Assembly (NCBI GenBank): GCA_029204225.1
Contig: CM055094.1
Coordinates: forward strand, 17,472,402-17,536,401
Length of the DNA stretch: 64,000 nucleotides
Direction: 5' to 3'
DNA from: Diphasiastrum complanatum
Taxonomy: Eukaryota; Streptophyta; Lycopodiopsida; Lycopodiales; Lycopodiaceae
Shown piece after piece: positions 1 to 10,539 of this stretch (position 1 is the stretch's first letter; the number at the start of each line of letters is the position of its first letter). Position numbers and translations under genes: made by a program. The notes under the pieces were generated by a model. That model was not told the DNA's origin. It searched no databases and saw only the letters and a list, made by a program, of their open reading frames with translations.

Positions 1-28
1 TAGGACACTATGTGAGTGTGCTAAAGCT

Positions 29-286
29 ATGAGATTAGATGCATCTCTTTCTATTTCATTTTGGGGAGAAGCTATTTTATGTGCAAACTTTCTTTGTAAT
101 AGAATGACTAATAGTGCCATTAAAGGACTTATACCTTATGAAGTATTGTTTGGCAAAAAGCCAAATCTTAGTGATTTGAAAGTTTTTGGATGTACTTGTT
201 ATGTGCATATTCCTTTAGAAACAAGGAAAAAGGAAGATGCCACTTCTTTAAAAGGCATCTTTGTTGGTTATAGTGAAAGTAAGTAG
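29..286 (+). pseudogene. Copia-1 integrase C-terminal fragment
   Basis: The frame carries the end of the Copia integrase core and the conserved stretch after it: a SFWGEA-type motif, then IPYEVLFGKKPNLSDLKVFG and the KGIFVGYSES motif. It enters from outside the window and stops at a TAG at 284-286. Downstream, in another frame, the expected continuation (IYDPITKKVVASRDVLFDE) is readable at 290-350. A small deletion has therefore shifted the frame rather than ending a real protein. The catalytic residues of the integrase lie upstream of the window. Confidence 0.85.
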
Positions 287-404
287 GATATATGATCCTA
301 TTACAAAAAAAGTTGTTGCTAGTAGAGATGTACTTTTTGATGAATCTCTCCAAGCCAAAAGAAAGGTGACTTCCAGCAACACTTAACTTGTCAAAGATCA
401 TGCT

Positions 405-2138
405 ATGGCCGAGGAGGAGCTTCATGAAGATGAAGACCAAGTGGAACCTACTCCAAGTCCAAGGGTGCCAAGAAGATCAACAAGGACAAGGATTGAGCCA
501 TCAAGGCTCACTTATAGTGACAAAGGGGTGCAAAGGGAAGATTCTCAACTACTCAACTCTTATACTTTCTTGACTACTATGCTTGAAGAACCAACTAGTT
601 TTGAGGAAGCAAATAAGTCTCAATATTGGAGGAAAGCTATGCAAGTAGAGTTTGATGCATTAATGGAAAATCAAACTTGGAAACTTGTTGATTTACCTTA
701 TGGAAAGAAGCCTCTTACTTGTAAATGGATATATAGATTGAAATATAATCAAGATGGTTCCATTCATAAGTACAAAGCTAGACTTGAAGCAAAAGGTTTT
801 TTGCAAGTCAAAGGCATAGATTATGATGAAGCCTTTGCACCTGTTGCAAAGCTTGTGACCATTAGATTAATCATATGTCTTGCAATTTCTTTCAAATGGG
901 AGCTCTTCCAACTTGATGTGACAAATGCTTTCTTGAATGGATTCTTGGAAGAGGAAATCTACATGTGTCAACCCGAGGGCTTAATCAAAGATGGAAAAGA
1001 AGACAAGGTGTGTCTCTTGAAGAAGAGTCTTTATAAACTCAAGCAAGCACCAAGAGCATGGTACTCTAGGTTGCATTCCTATCTTATTTCCATTGGATTT
1101 GTTGTAAGTTCTTATGAACCATCATTGTACTACAAATGTAATGATGGAAAGATCATTATCTTAGTTTTATATGTTGATGACATTATACTCACAGGAAATG
1201 ATCTAGATGGCATTAAGAATGTAAAAGTTTCCTTGTCTAGTGAATTTAAGATGGTAGATCTAGGACTTCTTAAAGTTATACTTGGAATAGAAGTCATTAG
1301 AAGTAATGATTTTACCTTCATATGTCAATCTAAGTATGCTAGATCAATCTTAGCAAGATTTGGCATGATTGATTGTAAAGGAGTTGAAACTCCTATGGAA
1401 CTAAGTGTAAAAGTTTCTAAGGAAAGTGATGAAGCATCCTTTGAGGACATCACTACCTATAGAATGCTTATTGGCTCCTTGATATACTTAACTATCACTA
1501 GACCATGTCTTAGTTTTTGTGTTGGCAAGTTGAGTCAATACATGCAAAGTCCATTAATATGTCATTGGAAAGGAGCAAAAAGGGTGTTAAGGTACATCTC
1601 GGCTACAAAAGACTTTGGTATAGTTTATGAAAGGACTAATATTTGTTTGAGAGCATATTCGGACTCAAGTTTTGCAGGTGACAAGATGGATAGAAGATCC
1701 ATAAGTGCATTTGCTACATTCTTATGTGGAGGAGTTATATCTTGGCTTTCCAAAAAGCAAGATATCATCTCTCTTTCATCAATAGAATCCGAATATAAAG
1801 CTATGACAACAACAACAAAGGAGGTTCTTTGGCCTAAAAGTCTTTTGGAGGAGCTACATGTGATCAAGGATGAAGACATTCCATGCATATATTGTGATAA
1901 TCAAGCAGCTCAACAACTTGCAAACAATCCAGTCTTCCATGCTCGAACAAAGCACATCGAGATTGCACATCATTTCGTGAGGGAGAAAGTGCAAGCAAAG
2001 GAGATCAAGCTTATTCATGTTTCATCATCAGATTGCATTGCTGATATACTCACCAAGGCATTGCCTAAAGATCCATTTATAAAATTAAGATTGGCTCTTG
2101 GAGTTATAGATAGATCTATGCTAGATTTACCAAGCTAG
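405..2138 (+). CDS. pol: Copia-1 reverse transcriptase-RNase H polyprotein part (577 codons)
   Basis: In the element this polypeptide copies RNA into cDNA and degrades the RNA strand in the virus-like particle. Residues 1-70 are the acidic, proline-containing connector. RT begins near residue 75 with the family block NQTWKLVDLP...CKWIYRLKYN, followed by KARLEAKGF, the QLDVTNAFLNG block and the catalytic YVDD at residues 256-259 (1170-1181). RNase H follows with YSDSSFAGD, the S-x-ESEYKA block, YCDNQAA and ARTKHIEI near the C-terminus. The frame has no internal stop. The ATG at 405 is only the first in frame; in the living element this was part of one gag-pol polyprotein, so it is probably not a true start. 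LYKLKQAPRAWY is intact. The frame ends 12 bp before the LTR, as usual in Copia. Confidence 0.93.
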   Translation: MAEEELHEDEDQVEPTPSPRVPRRSTRTRIEPSRLTYSDKGVQREDSQLLNSYTFLTTMLEEPTSFEEANKSQYWRKAMQVEFDALMENQTWKLVDLPYGKKPLTCKWIYRLKYNQDGSIHKYKARLEAKGFLQVKGIDYDEAFAPVAKLVTIRLIICLAISFKWELFQLDVTNAFLNGFLEEEIYMCQPEGLIKDGKEDKVCLLKKSLYKLKQAPRAWYSRLHSYLISIGFVVSSYEPSLYYKCNDGKIIILVLYVDDIILTGNDLDGIKNVKVSLSSEFKMVDLGLLKVILGIEVIRSNDFTFICQSKYARSILARFGMIDCKGVETPMELSVKVSKESDEASFEDITTYRMLIGSLIYLTITRPCLSFCVGKLSQYMQSPLICHWKGAKRVLRYISATKDFGIVYERTNICLRAYSDSSFAGDKMDRRSISAFATFLCGGVISWLSKKQDIISLSSIESEYKAMTTTTKEVLWPKSLLEELHVIKDEDIPCIYCDNQAAQQLANNPVFHARTKHIEIAHHFVREKVQAKEIKLIHVSSSDCIADILTKALPKDPFIKLRLALGVIDRSMLDLPS

Positions 2139-2150
2139 ATTTTTGAGGAG

Positions 2151-2954
2151 TGTGAAAAATGCAAAAATAAGCTTGGTAGAGGCCAAAAATCTTGTATATA
2201 GGATGATTACACATGTGTGGAGCCTGTTTTCACGTGTGAAAATAGTGTACTTGTCATGTACCATAATCATATAGGTTGTACATATGATTTAATTCAAGTT
2301 CTAGTGGCTAAAAAGGCCAAAAACTAGTTTTCTAGACATATGACACATGACATCAATCTATTGATTGCATGAGCCACATCCTTTGGTTAGGTGTCACATC
2401 CCATGTGTAGAGGATAGCTCACATGTGTGGAATAAGCTGAAGTAGACGAATTTTGACTTCTAGAATATTTTCAAGTAGATCTCCATATAGAAGGAAAATG
2501 GACCAAAAGTGCTCAAAATAGAAGGTTTTGTCCAAGTGTCAGTTTTGCATGATGAATCATCATATGACAAAGCATCTTCACACATGTGGGATCAAAGGGA
2601 TGATCAGTACCACGAGCTCTCACTTATTGTATATATAGAGCCACATTTGGCCATAATCATTGTGAGACACCAATCTTGGTTTTAGAAGCAATTTTGAGTG
2701 ATTCTCTCCATTTGTCTACATTTGTTTTGATTGTTTTGAGGTGCTATCAATGTGTACTTGATTTTCAGGTTGGAGTCCGTACTCAGACAGGGTTTCACAC
2801 GTGGGAAACCAGAAAGTACACCTACCTTCAATTAATGATTGTTCTTGTTAGGATTTTGTGTCTAGAATTGATCTAGATTGATCTTAATCTCAAGTAGATT
2901 GATAGATCAAGTAATCTAACAACCAATCCCTCTTGAGGATCAGATTAGGATCCA
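2151..2954 (+). repeat. Copia-1 3' LTR (804 bp, TG...CA)
   Basis: It starts TGTGAAAAATG directly after the purine-rich tract at 2141-2150 and ends GGATCCA at 2954. The boundaries are supported by the copies elsewhere: 13825-14405 matches 2151-2731 and 11931-12160 is the reverse complement of 2725-2954, each with the same length. A TATA-like TATATATAG lies near 2630 with a CA-rich start region after it, the likely promoter of the element. ACATGTGT and CACGTG words recur through its 5' half. Confidence 0.88.
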
Positions 2955-3690
2955 TTCTTGGTCCTTTTTGTACTTTTTGCACAATATTCAGAATAGATGT
3001 CCTACTTAAAGTCTCTCAGACAAAATGTGAAGGATTTCAGATCATTCAAGATCCAATCCATGTCCTTGATCTTTGGTTACAAAAGGAGCAAACCAACAAT
3101 CCTGCCAATGTAGAAAAACCAGCATCTACATAGAAAATGAGATGCTAACTCTAAGAGATACTGATCAAACATGAACCAAAACATAAAATATGGTTGTTGT
3201 TCATACAACTACATTACCCTACTGTATTTCACACATGTGAAACAAAAAATAGCAATAAATGATCATTCTACACATAGAATTGCAAGATATCAAACAGAAC
3301 CATGTATAATGATGAAATGAGAGAGAGAAGAGAGAAGATGTGTCTCTCCATGAGTTACATCCTTTCATAACAGGTCCAAACCCTATTTGGCCACTTGGCT
3401 TTCCCTCCAAAATGTAATCCCTACTATTTTTGGGTCTAGATTCAATGTACCCAAAGTTCAAATTTGAATCTCTCTCAAACTCGACTACCAACTTTCCCAC
3501 ACTTTCAAAAAGTGTTTATTGAATGTATTTTAAACTAATATAACTTCAAAAAGTTTATCTCTACGTCTAAAATGAGTTTTGGCCTCATATTGACAATTTA
3601 CCAAAATATGACTAAACTAGACTAAACTAGTTGAAATCTCTCACACAAAACACCATACGAAGTTCGGACAGGCTCCAAACCTTCTCTATC
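2955..3690. other. No gene seen
   Basis: AT-rich sequence between the Copia-1 LTR and the next Copia scrap. The short open frames on both strands show no recognisable family, and no tandem repeat or promoter feature stands out. Confidence 0.5.
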
Positions 3691-4512
3691 GAACATACGA
3701 GTTTTTGGATGTATTGCCTATGTGCAAATTCCGTATGATCTCAGGACGAAGCTCAACTTCCAGAGTATCAAATCGATTTTCATGAGCTACACTACTTCAG
3801 ATCAAGCTTATAAGTTGTATGATCTTGTCGAGTCGAAGATATTCACCAGGCCGGATGTCATCTTCATCGGTTTATCGACCTCAAAGGTAAGGGCAAAGCT
3901 CATATAGCCAAACTATCGGACTCTCCTGAAATATTGGACTCTTTAGTTCCAAAGTCGACTATTCCTTTTGATGGTCCAAGCTTGTCTACTCTCGATGAAC
4001 AGCTTATCAATAGCGAATCCAAAGATGATGATGTTGCAATTCAGCAACTATAGCATGATGAAGATTATCAAATTCGAACATCACCCAGAAGATTGACAAG
4101 ACAAAACAGACCACCTATCAAGTACATCGATGAGTCTGCAACTTACCTTGTTTAAGAGTCGACGACTGTCAAAGAGGCACTCAATCAGTCCGATTCCAAT
4201 CTCTAGAAAGAAGCTATGGATAAAGAGTATTCATCTCTTATCAAGAACCAGACATGGACTATGGTCGAATTACCTACCAGCAGAAATGTAGTTGATTGCA
4301 AATGGTTGTTCAAAATCAAATACAAGGTAGATGGAAGTATCGATCAAAGAAAGACTCGACTTGTCGCCAGAGAATTCTTTCAGGTATACAACATCGACTA
4401 CATTGAGACCTTCAATCTAGTAGTTAAATATTCTTCTATTCGACTTCTATTGTCATTTGTTGTTGTAGCAGATTCGGAAATACATCAAATGGATGTACAA
4501 ACAACATATCTT
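3691..4512 (+). pseudogene. Old Copia remnant: integrase end, connector and start of reverse transcriptase
   Basis: Around 3700-3905 one reading gives FGCIAYVQIPYDLRTKL then SDQAYKLYDL, the integrase C-terminal region. At 4216-4510 another gives NQTWTMVELP, CKWLFKIKYKVDG and QMDVQTTYL, the start of RT. Several stops and substitutions break it, and the canonical FAPVVK-type block is degraded. It ends abruptly in the RT N-terminal third where an LTR begins at 4514, so the catalytic YVDD part is absent. Confidence 0.8.
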
Positions 4513-4513
4513 A

Positions 4514-5564
4514 TGTTGGATTATTCTCCTACTAATCGACTAATCAACATTTTTAATCTTCATCCAACTTTTATCCAGACCTACAAATTTTTTCATGTTT
4601 TTACACAGTCTGCATAACTACTCAAAAATGGCTCACAGTGTCGGCATTCTCGAGATTTTTGTCTTTCGGGATTTTTCTCTCACTTCGGCTTTTTTGCAAA
4701 ATGCCAGATGCCTCAAATGTTAAGGAAATAACATTGGCGAAGACCTCGCATTTTTCGCATGACAGTTTACGTTCATTTTTGCAAAGTGACAGTTTACGTT
4801 GATATCTGCAGATAGATTGTTTACAACCAAAGCCACCGACTTGCATTAATTCATCAAGCAAGAAATTTCTGAGAAGTCCTAACTGGATGGATGCCAGCAC
4901 ATCATAGCCAACTAGATGACGCATTTGATGACCTAATTGCTTAGTATAAATAGCTATTCATATTCCTACATCTCAAGCATAAAGATCAATCATCAAGTAT
5001 TGAATAATTAGCGTTCTCTCTCTCAAGCCTGCGAGCTTGGACACTCCTGAGCATTCTAGCTCACTTCTTTAGAGTTGATTAGAGATTGCTATTGCGCTTA
5101 CTGCTTATCAATAGTTGCGCTTAATTCAGACTTATATTTGGTTTCTCAAAGATAGCTTAGAGTGCGTGTCTTCGAACTGCAAACTTATTGTACTCATTTA
5201 CATTTGGTTTGTTTTCATACTGAATCAATACTATCTTCTTGTTGCATTCAAGTTCGTCTCAATATATGCGTTTCTATAGTTCTTCATGACTGATTATTTG
5301 TCTCATAATCCAATGCTTTAAATGTTTGGCTATGTAATCATTGTAGTACTAATGATTTCAAAACTAGTTACTATAAGATCGAACGTGATTTCTACCACTA
5401 TTGTTTTGTTCAAAATTGATAGGCGTAGTTATGCATAGAGAAAGAGAAAGATAGTTTATTATGCTATGCACGATAAGTTTTAATTCTTGTCGTTCGAATT
5501 CTTTTTATTCGATTCTATTCTACCTATCTTTTTCACACACCTCTTTCCAACATTGTATCAGAGC
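4514..5564 (+). repeat. LTR (4514-5552) followed by primer binding site (5553-5564)
   Basis: The unit starts TGTTGGA and ends TCCAACA, a perfect 7-bp inverted terminus, 1039 bp long. It is followed at once by TTGTATCAGAGC, one mismatch from the Copia primer site TGGTATCAGAGC that pairs with initiator Met-tRNA. It is thus a 5' LTR in plus orientation, yet only about 210 bp of leader follow before unrelated sequence. The LTR end and leader resemble those at 40240-41291. No coding region of this element remains downstream. Confidence 0.75.
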
Positions 5565-5775
5565 AGTGATTCTTCAAGGCCTAATACTATATCAGAGCGC
5601 AAGCTCTTATATTTGATATCTTTCATGATATCAAATTATTCTTTAGTTCGAATCAATTTTTTTCGGTATCAGCAAATTGATTTCCAATTGTAACGCAGCA
5701 CTGTATGTTTCTCTTAATGACAATCGAATTATCGATAGTCTAAAGTTCCAGATAGATTTTCAAAGTAAAGTCGGT

Positions 5776-6318
5776 ATGTCATGTGCCAAATCTCAAGCAA
5801 ATAGCAATTACAAAAGAAGTAAAGCTAATAGCAAGAAAAATACATAGCATTCAAGATAGCATATCAATAGAAATCTAGAAACATGGAGATCACCATAGAA
5901 TCACATTAGCAATGGAAAGAAGATTACAAGATATGTACATGAGCATGGATTCATGTGAATAGGGCACATGAGACCTAGCAATGGAGATCCCTATGGCTCA
6001 CATTCACAAGGAAGTTAGAAGCTCTCACTTGCAAATGAGCCAAAGATTCACAAATTGACGTCTCTTGCCTAGTTATAGACAATGCTCTCACTTAACTTAA
6101 CTATCTTGAGGGATAGTTAGCCCTTGTTAAGCATTATTTAAACTACATTGGGCCCTTATTGGCCTATTATCCTTATTAATTACTTTGAAGGGCCTAAAGA
6201 GAGAGCCGCTTTGTTATTAAGGCTAATAGCTCCTTTTGGGCCTACAAAGCTTACAATGGATATTATATTGCCTTGAAAAGCATTGATGTACTAAAAGTAC
6301 ATGACACTCCCCCTACTT
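5776..6318 (-). repeat. Possible Ty3/Gypsy-type 3' terminus: purine tract and LTR-like sequence
   Basis: Read on the minus strand, TTTGAGGACAAAAATG leads into AAGTAGGGGGAG (6318-6307) and then TGTCATGTAC. This is the usual layout of a polyprotein end, polypurine tract and LTR start in plant Gypsy elements. The left end at about 5776 (TG on the plus strand) is a guess, because no second copy is available. No reverse transcriptase of this element was found. Confidence 0.35.
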
Positions 6319-6618
6319 AAACATTTTTGTCCTCAAAAATGAAGACGCTTGTCTGATTGGTTTGATCGCCTGTCATGATTGAGGATGTGTCGTCCATAAA
6401 CGTATTGCCTCATTACAAATCTAAAGCTGTCGAATTGAAATTATTTTGTTGGCTTCATACTGTAATCCTTGTTTCCATGAAGGAAAACGGATGGTCAAAG
6501 AAGAGTTTGATGAAGCACCATATTGCTTGTTGGCAACCAATCTGTATGGAATGGACAGAGTGCATCACTACAATATCCTCTTTTGTCTGCTTCCTTGACA
6601 TCATAACAAATTGGATGC

Positions 6619-7200
6619 TTATCCAATTCCCTTGGATTCTTGATTTTGTGTTGCATATGGCTCTTCTACCGTAGTTGGCAATCCATGTTGTTTAACCAAC
6701 TTGATAAAGAACATTATAATTCTTCCATGAGCAATGGTAGTCATGAATTGTTGTTTAAATGCTCTATACGAAGTAGTCAGCATGAACATTGAAACTCGGT
6801 CGTATGATGAAACATGATTTTGGGCATATTGTTGACTGAAATATATTTCTTCAAATTGGGTCAATACCTCATTCATAGGTGTTTGTGAATATTTGACTTG
6901 ATTGACCTCAAAAATGAACTCTTTTCTCGAAATATAAAATTTGCAGTTGCCCATATAAATCATTGAAGCATCAATACCAAATAGTGAAAATACATTCCAA
7001 AGTTGAAATAGGGATTTGACGTTTCGATTGTTCCAAATAACCATTGATGAACAATCATTGTTGACATTACTCAATTGAGGATTGATCACATTAGAGTCCA
7101 CTGAGCAATGTAAACCTCTCCAAATAAATTGATATAGATTGATAGCATATTTTAAAATCAGCTTCCTATAAAGTGTTGGTTGATTGAGAGAACCCACCAA
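6619..7200 (-). CDS. Unrecognised open frame of 193 codons
   Basis: This is one of the longer uninterrupted minus-strand frames in the first 20 kb that is not a shadow of a plus-strand gene. I do not recognise it. It is hydrophobic and aromatic-rich, with no signal peptide and no repeated motif. Its stop lies about 300 bp before the Gypsy-like purine tract on the same strand, so it may be a decayed part of that element's polyprotein, but no catalytic motif is visible. It could also be a chance frame in AT-rich DNA. Confidence 0.25.
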   Translation of the reverse strand: MVGSLNQPTLYRKLILKYAINLYQFIWRGLHCSVDSNVINPQLSNVNNDCSSMVIWNNRNVKSLFQLWNVFSLFGIDASMIYMGNCKFYISRKEFIFEVNQVKYSQTPMNEVLTQFEEIYFSQQYAQNHVSSYDRVSMFMLTTSYRAFKQQFMTTIAHGRIIMFFIKLVKQHGLPTTVEEPYATQNQESKGIG

Positions 7201-7214
7201 GAAGGCCTAGAGTC

Positions 7215-8020
7215 TTTATACTCTCTACCTCAAATGTGATTGAGAGTAGAGATGTTATTTTCTATGAAGAGCAAAAATCCAATTTGGAAGGGGCCGAGAT
7301 CAAAGCATCTCTAGACGCATCACCAACTATTGCTATTGAAGACAATTATGATGTGATGGGGTCAAGAATCAAAGAGGAGTCTCCTCGGATTTTTTCACCA
7401 AGAAGATCTATGAGAGAGAGATCCGAGACCAAGAGGCTCTCATATGTTGATAAAGGCAAGCAAGTGGATTTTGATTGCCTTATTTGTTTCTCATGAAGAG
7501 CCAAAGAATGTTCAAGAGGCACTCAATACCAAGGAGTGGTATGATGCCATTAAGCAAGATTATGATGCATTGATCACCAACAATACTTGGGAGCTTGTGA
7601 ATCCACCATCCAACAATCATGTGATTGGATGCAAGTGGGTATTTCGAATCAAATACAATCATGATGGCACCATCAACAAGTTCAAGGCAAGATTATGTGC
7701 TAAAGGATTTGCTCAAATCCATGGTCTTGACTATGAGGAGACCTTTGCACCTGTTGCAAAGATGGTGACAATAAGAATTCTTATCTCTCTTGCTTGTTTT
7801 TTCAAATGGAAGGTGTTCCAATTAGATGTATCCAATGATTTTTTAAATGGTTATCTTGAGGAGGAGACATATATGGAACAACCTCAAGGATTCATCAAGG
7901 ATGAGTCCAAAGTGTGCTTGCTCTTCAGAAGTATTTATGGACTAAAGCAAGCACCAAGATCATGGTATACAAGACTCAACTCTTTTCTTATTTCACTAGG
8001 ATTTGTTCTTAGTGACTACG
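7215..8020 (+). pseudogene. Copia remnant: connector and N-terminal half of reverse transcriptase
   Basis: SRDVIFYEEQ at 7240-7270 is the end of the integrase region. A frameshift near 7470-7490 separates it from a clean RT start at 7487-8020: NNTWELVNPP, CKWVFRIKYNHDG, KARLCAKGF, FAPVAKMVTIR, QLDVSNDFLNG and IYGLKQAPRSWY. It breaks off just before the YVDD block where the LTR end and primer site of Copia-2 begin. The connector resembles that of Copia-1 (PRRSMRERS, YVDKGKQ), so it is probably the same lineage, truncated when Copia-2 inserted or by later deletion. Confidence 0.85.
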
Positions 8021-8155
8021 TAGGTGGCATAGAGAGCATTCTTCATACATCCCATCAGGTGATATTTGTTCATTTTTCATTTCCTTCCATCCTCCGTTCT
8101 CACATGTAATATCAGAGTGTAACTCACTAAGCCGAGAGGTTACTATCAGTTCAAA

Positions 8156-9040
8156 ATGTCTCTCACTGGTAACTCAGCTTCTTCATCCTCCAATGAAGTT
8201 AGAATCATTGATAGATTCAACAGATCTAACTTCTACCTCTAGAAACTAAAACTTTGGATGATGCTTATAGATAGAGACCTTTGGGATGTCATAGACGGGT
8301 CTAACAACGATGATTATGAATTAGTGAAGGCATGGAAGATCAAGGATTAGAAGGTCTTAGCATCATTCATGTTGAATCTAGCCGACTCCTAGATTTCCCA
8401 TGTTACCACATGCAAGTCCTCTAAGGAAGCATTCTATTTGCTATCAAATATGTATGAGACTCAAGATGTGACCACATGATTACACCTTAGAAGGAAGTTC
8501 TTTACTCTTAGGATGTCTGATTCAACAGCTATCACTACCCCATCAACAGCTTCAAGTCTTTATTAGATCAATTGTCAGTTGTAGGATATTCTATTTAGAA
8601 TTATGACGCTGTAATGACCTTGCTTTCTTCTTTACCAAAGTCTTACGAACACTTTGTTGTAATGATCTCTCTTCAACCTGACCTGACTCTTCAAAAGGTC
8701 ATCGATCATCTTCTTCAAGAAGAGATGCGGAGAAAGACCAGTGATTGTTGGTCAAAGACAAGTCCCTAACTCTATACACCAAGAAGAAAAACAATTTCAA
8801 GGGCAAGAATCAAGTGCAGCAGCATAAGCCTCATACTCAATCAGAGAGTAGTGGATCATGCAAGAAGCTCTTTTGTAGATATCGTAAGAGAGTGAATCAT
8901 GACATCAAGGAGTGTCGTATCCGCATCTACAACGAGGCAAAGAAGCAGCAGCAACAACAACAATTGAATTCTACTAATGCAACGAAATTTAAGGAGCACA
9001 CCTCTGATGAAGCAAACCATCAGAATTGTTAGTGGCTTAC
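8156..9040 (+). pseudogene. Copia-2 gag (UBN2-type) with damaged zinc knuckle
   Basis: The ATG at 8156 opens a gag-like frame (RIIDRFNRSNFYL, the DGSNNDDYE region, then SSKEAFYLLSNMYET and LHLRRKFFTLRM). Five or more TAG or TGA codons interrupt it. Near 8870 the nucleic-acid-binding knuckle reads CRYRKRVNHDIKEC: the second cysteine of the CX2CX4HX4C pattern is arginine, so zinc binding is probably lost. A CAG-rich run gives seven glutamines just after it. Gag normally packages the element RNA in cytoplasmic particles. Confidence 0.8.
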
Positions 9041-9059
9041 AACAGTAGCAACGAGTGAC

Positions 9060-9650
9060 TACAATAGCTGGTATCTTGGTAGTGGCACGACCCAACACAT
9101 GACTCCTCGTAGATTATGGTTTATTGAATACGAAGCTTATACCAGAGAACAATTCATCTACCTCGGAGGCTCAAACACCATCCACGTAGAAGGGAAAGGA
9201 ACAGTCAAGATTGTGTTCAAGAATGATGTTTTCATTTCTGTTCCGAATGTTCTTCACGTACCTCAATTATCTAAGAACCTGTTATCAATTTCGAAAATGA
9301 CTGATGAGGGCTACACTTTTACATTTTCTTCTGAACAATGTACAATCTTCGATGAAGATACTACTTTGAGTACCTGCACACGAGTCGGAAATTATATGTA
9401 CTCTCACTCAGTTGCATTAGCTAGTACTTCAAATGAAGATGTAAATGACAAGGCTTTATTGTGGCATGGTCGATTTGGACACGTTAATACAAGCTCACTT
9501 TCTTACATGCATTGTAATAATTTAGTTGATGGATTGTATTTCCCTCTTTCATTAGATAGGAATTATTTTTTTGTGAATCTTGCATCTATGGCAAACACTC
9601 TAGAAGAAGATTTCCCAGAACACATTTGGTCAAAACAAAACAGGTATTAG
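9060..9650 (+). pseudogene. Copia-2 protease and GAG-pre-integrase domains
   Basis: The aspartic protease motif is readable as YLGSGTTQHMT: the catalytic D of DSGA is replaced by G. HVEGKGTVKI and VLHVPQLSKNLLSISKM follow, the typical downstream protease block. Then comes the GAG-pre-integrase segment LLWHGRFGHVN, where the family has LWHxRLGH. The frame ends at 9650 within the zinc-binding start of the integrase, whose C-x-x-C pair has been lost. Confidence 0.85.
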
Positions 9651-10470
9651 ATCTTGTACATAGAAATCTTTGCGGTCCAATGCCAACTTCATCCCTAGGA
9701 GATGCACTTTATTTTATCACTTTCATAGATGATTATTCTAGGTGGTCAACATTCATGTTCATAAAGTACAAATTAGAAATCTTTTAATGCTTCAAAAAAT
9801 TTAAGGCCATGGCCAAGACCCAAACATCTAGAAAAGTGAAAGCACTCCGAACTGATGGTGGTGGTGAATACATCTCCAATGAGATGTCAGACTACCTGGC
9901 CGAACATGGCATTCGAAGACAATTTACAGCAGAATGGAATTGCAGAAAGGAAGAATTGAACGCTACTTAATTCAACCAAGATCCATGCTACATCAAGCGT
10001 ACTTACCTACAAAATTCTGAGCAGAAGCTACTGCCACAGGCTGTGATGTATAGAACAGATCCAGCACAAAATCCATCAATAACAGAACTCCTTATGAAGT
10101 ACGGCACGGACAAAAGCCTAGTGTTAGTAGCCATTTAAAAATCTTTGGCTGTATATGTTTCGTTCATGTTCTTAAACAGCTTAGGAAGAAATTAGACCAG
10201 AGGTCAGATAAATGCATTTTCATTGGCTATCCTGATGAACATAAAGCTTATAAAGTTTATGATCCATCCACGAATGTAGCATTTGTTTCTAGGGATGTAA
10301 TCTTCAAAGAAGATACATTCTACGACTTCAAACAACCATTGACAGATGATGTCTTGTCATTTCATCCTTTCTACACTCGTGATGTTTTTTCTTCAGAACC
10401 TGCAGCTATAGCTATAGAAGCCGAGCAGCTGACAACACCTGTCACCAGACCCAGACCAAGCTAGCTCGAG
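9651..10470 (+). pseudogene. Copia-2 integrase core and C-terminus, heavily mutated
   Basis: Readable blocks in shifting frames are LRTDGGGEYISNEM near 9850 (the second catalytic aspartate), the remains of the NGIAERKN block near 9930, and TPYEVRHGQKPSVS, LKIFGCICFVHV, KCIFIGYPDEHKAYKVYDP and SRDVIFKEDTF between 10080 and 10320. Frameshifts near 9660, 9790, 9950 and 10060 separate them. No functional integrase could be made from this copy. Confidence 0.8.
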
Positions 10471-10539
10471 CAGATCTGAACAAATTGAAAAAAAAACACC
10501 TTCGAAGATCTTCAAGAACTTGAACAGTTCCTGAGAGGT

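Larger units (their letters stand above)
1..2954 (+). mobile_element. Copia-1: 3' half of a Ty1/Copia retrotransposon, cut by the window edge
   Basis: The segment reads in the order of a Copia polyprotein: integrase C-terminus, connector, reverse transcriptase, RNase H, purine-rich tract (TTTTGAGGAG), LTR. The 5' LTR, gag and protease would lie before the window. RT and RNase H share one long open frame and only the integrase-connector junction is broken, so this is one of the youngest elements here. Halves of the same LTR family recur at 11931-12160 and 13825-14405. Ty1/Copia is assigned from the domain order (integrase before RT) and the motifs. Confidence 0.93.

Noticed and set aside
5553-5564. 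tRNA genes suggested by tRNA-complementary words (also at 34963, 41280, 46022, 62977)
   Set aside because: Only the 12-13 bp primer-site complement is present, next to LTR ends; no cloverleaf can be drawn.
6619-7200. Movement-protein-like or pararetroviral gene
   Set aside because: No motif of that family could be aligned. The open frame is kept as unrecognised.
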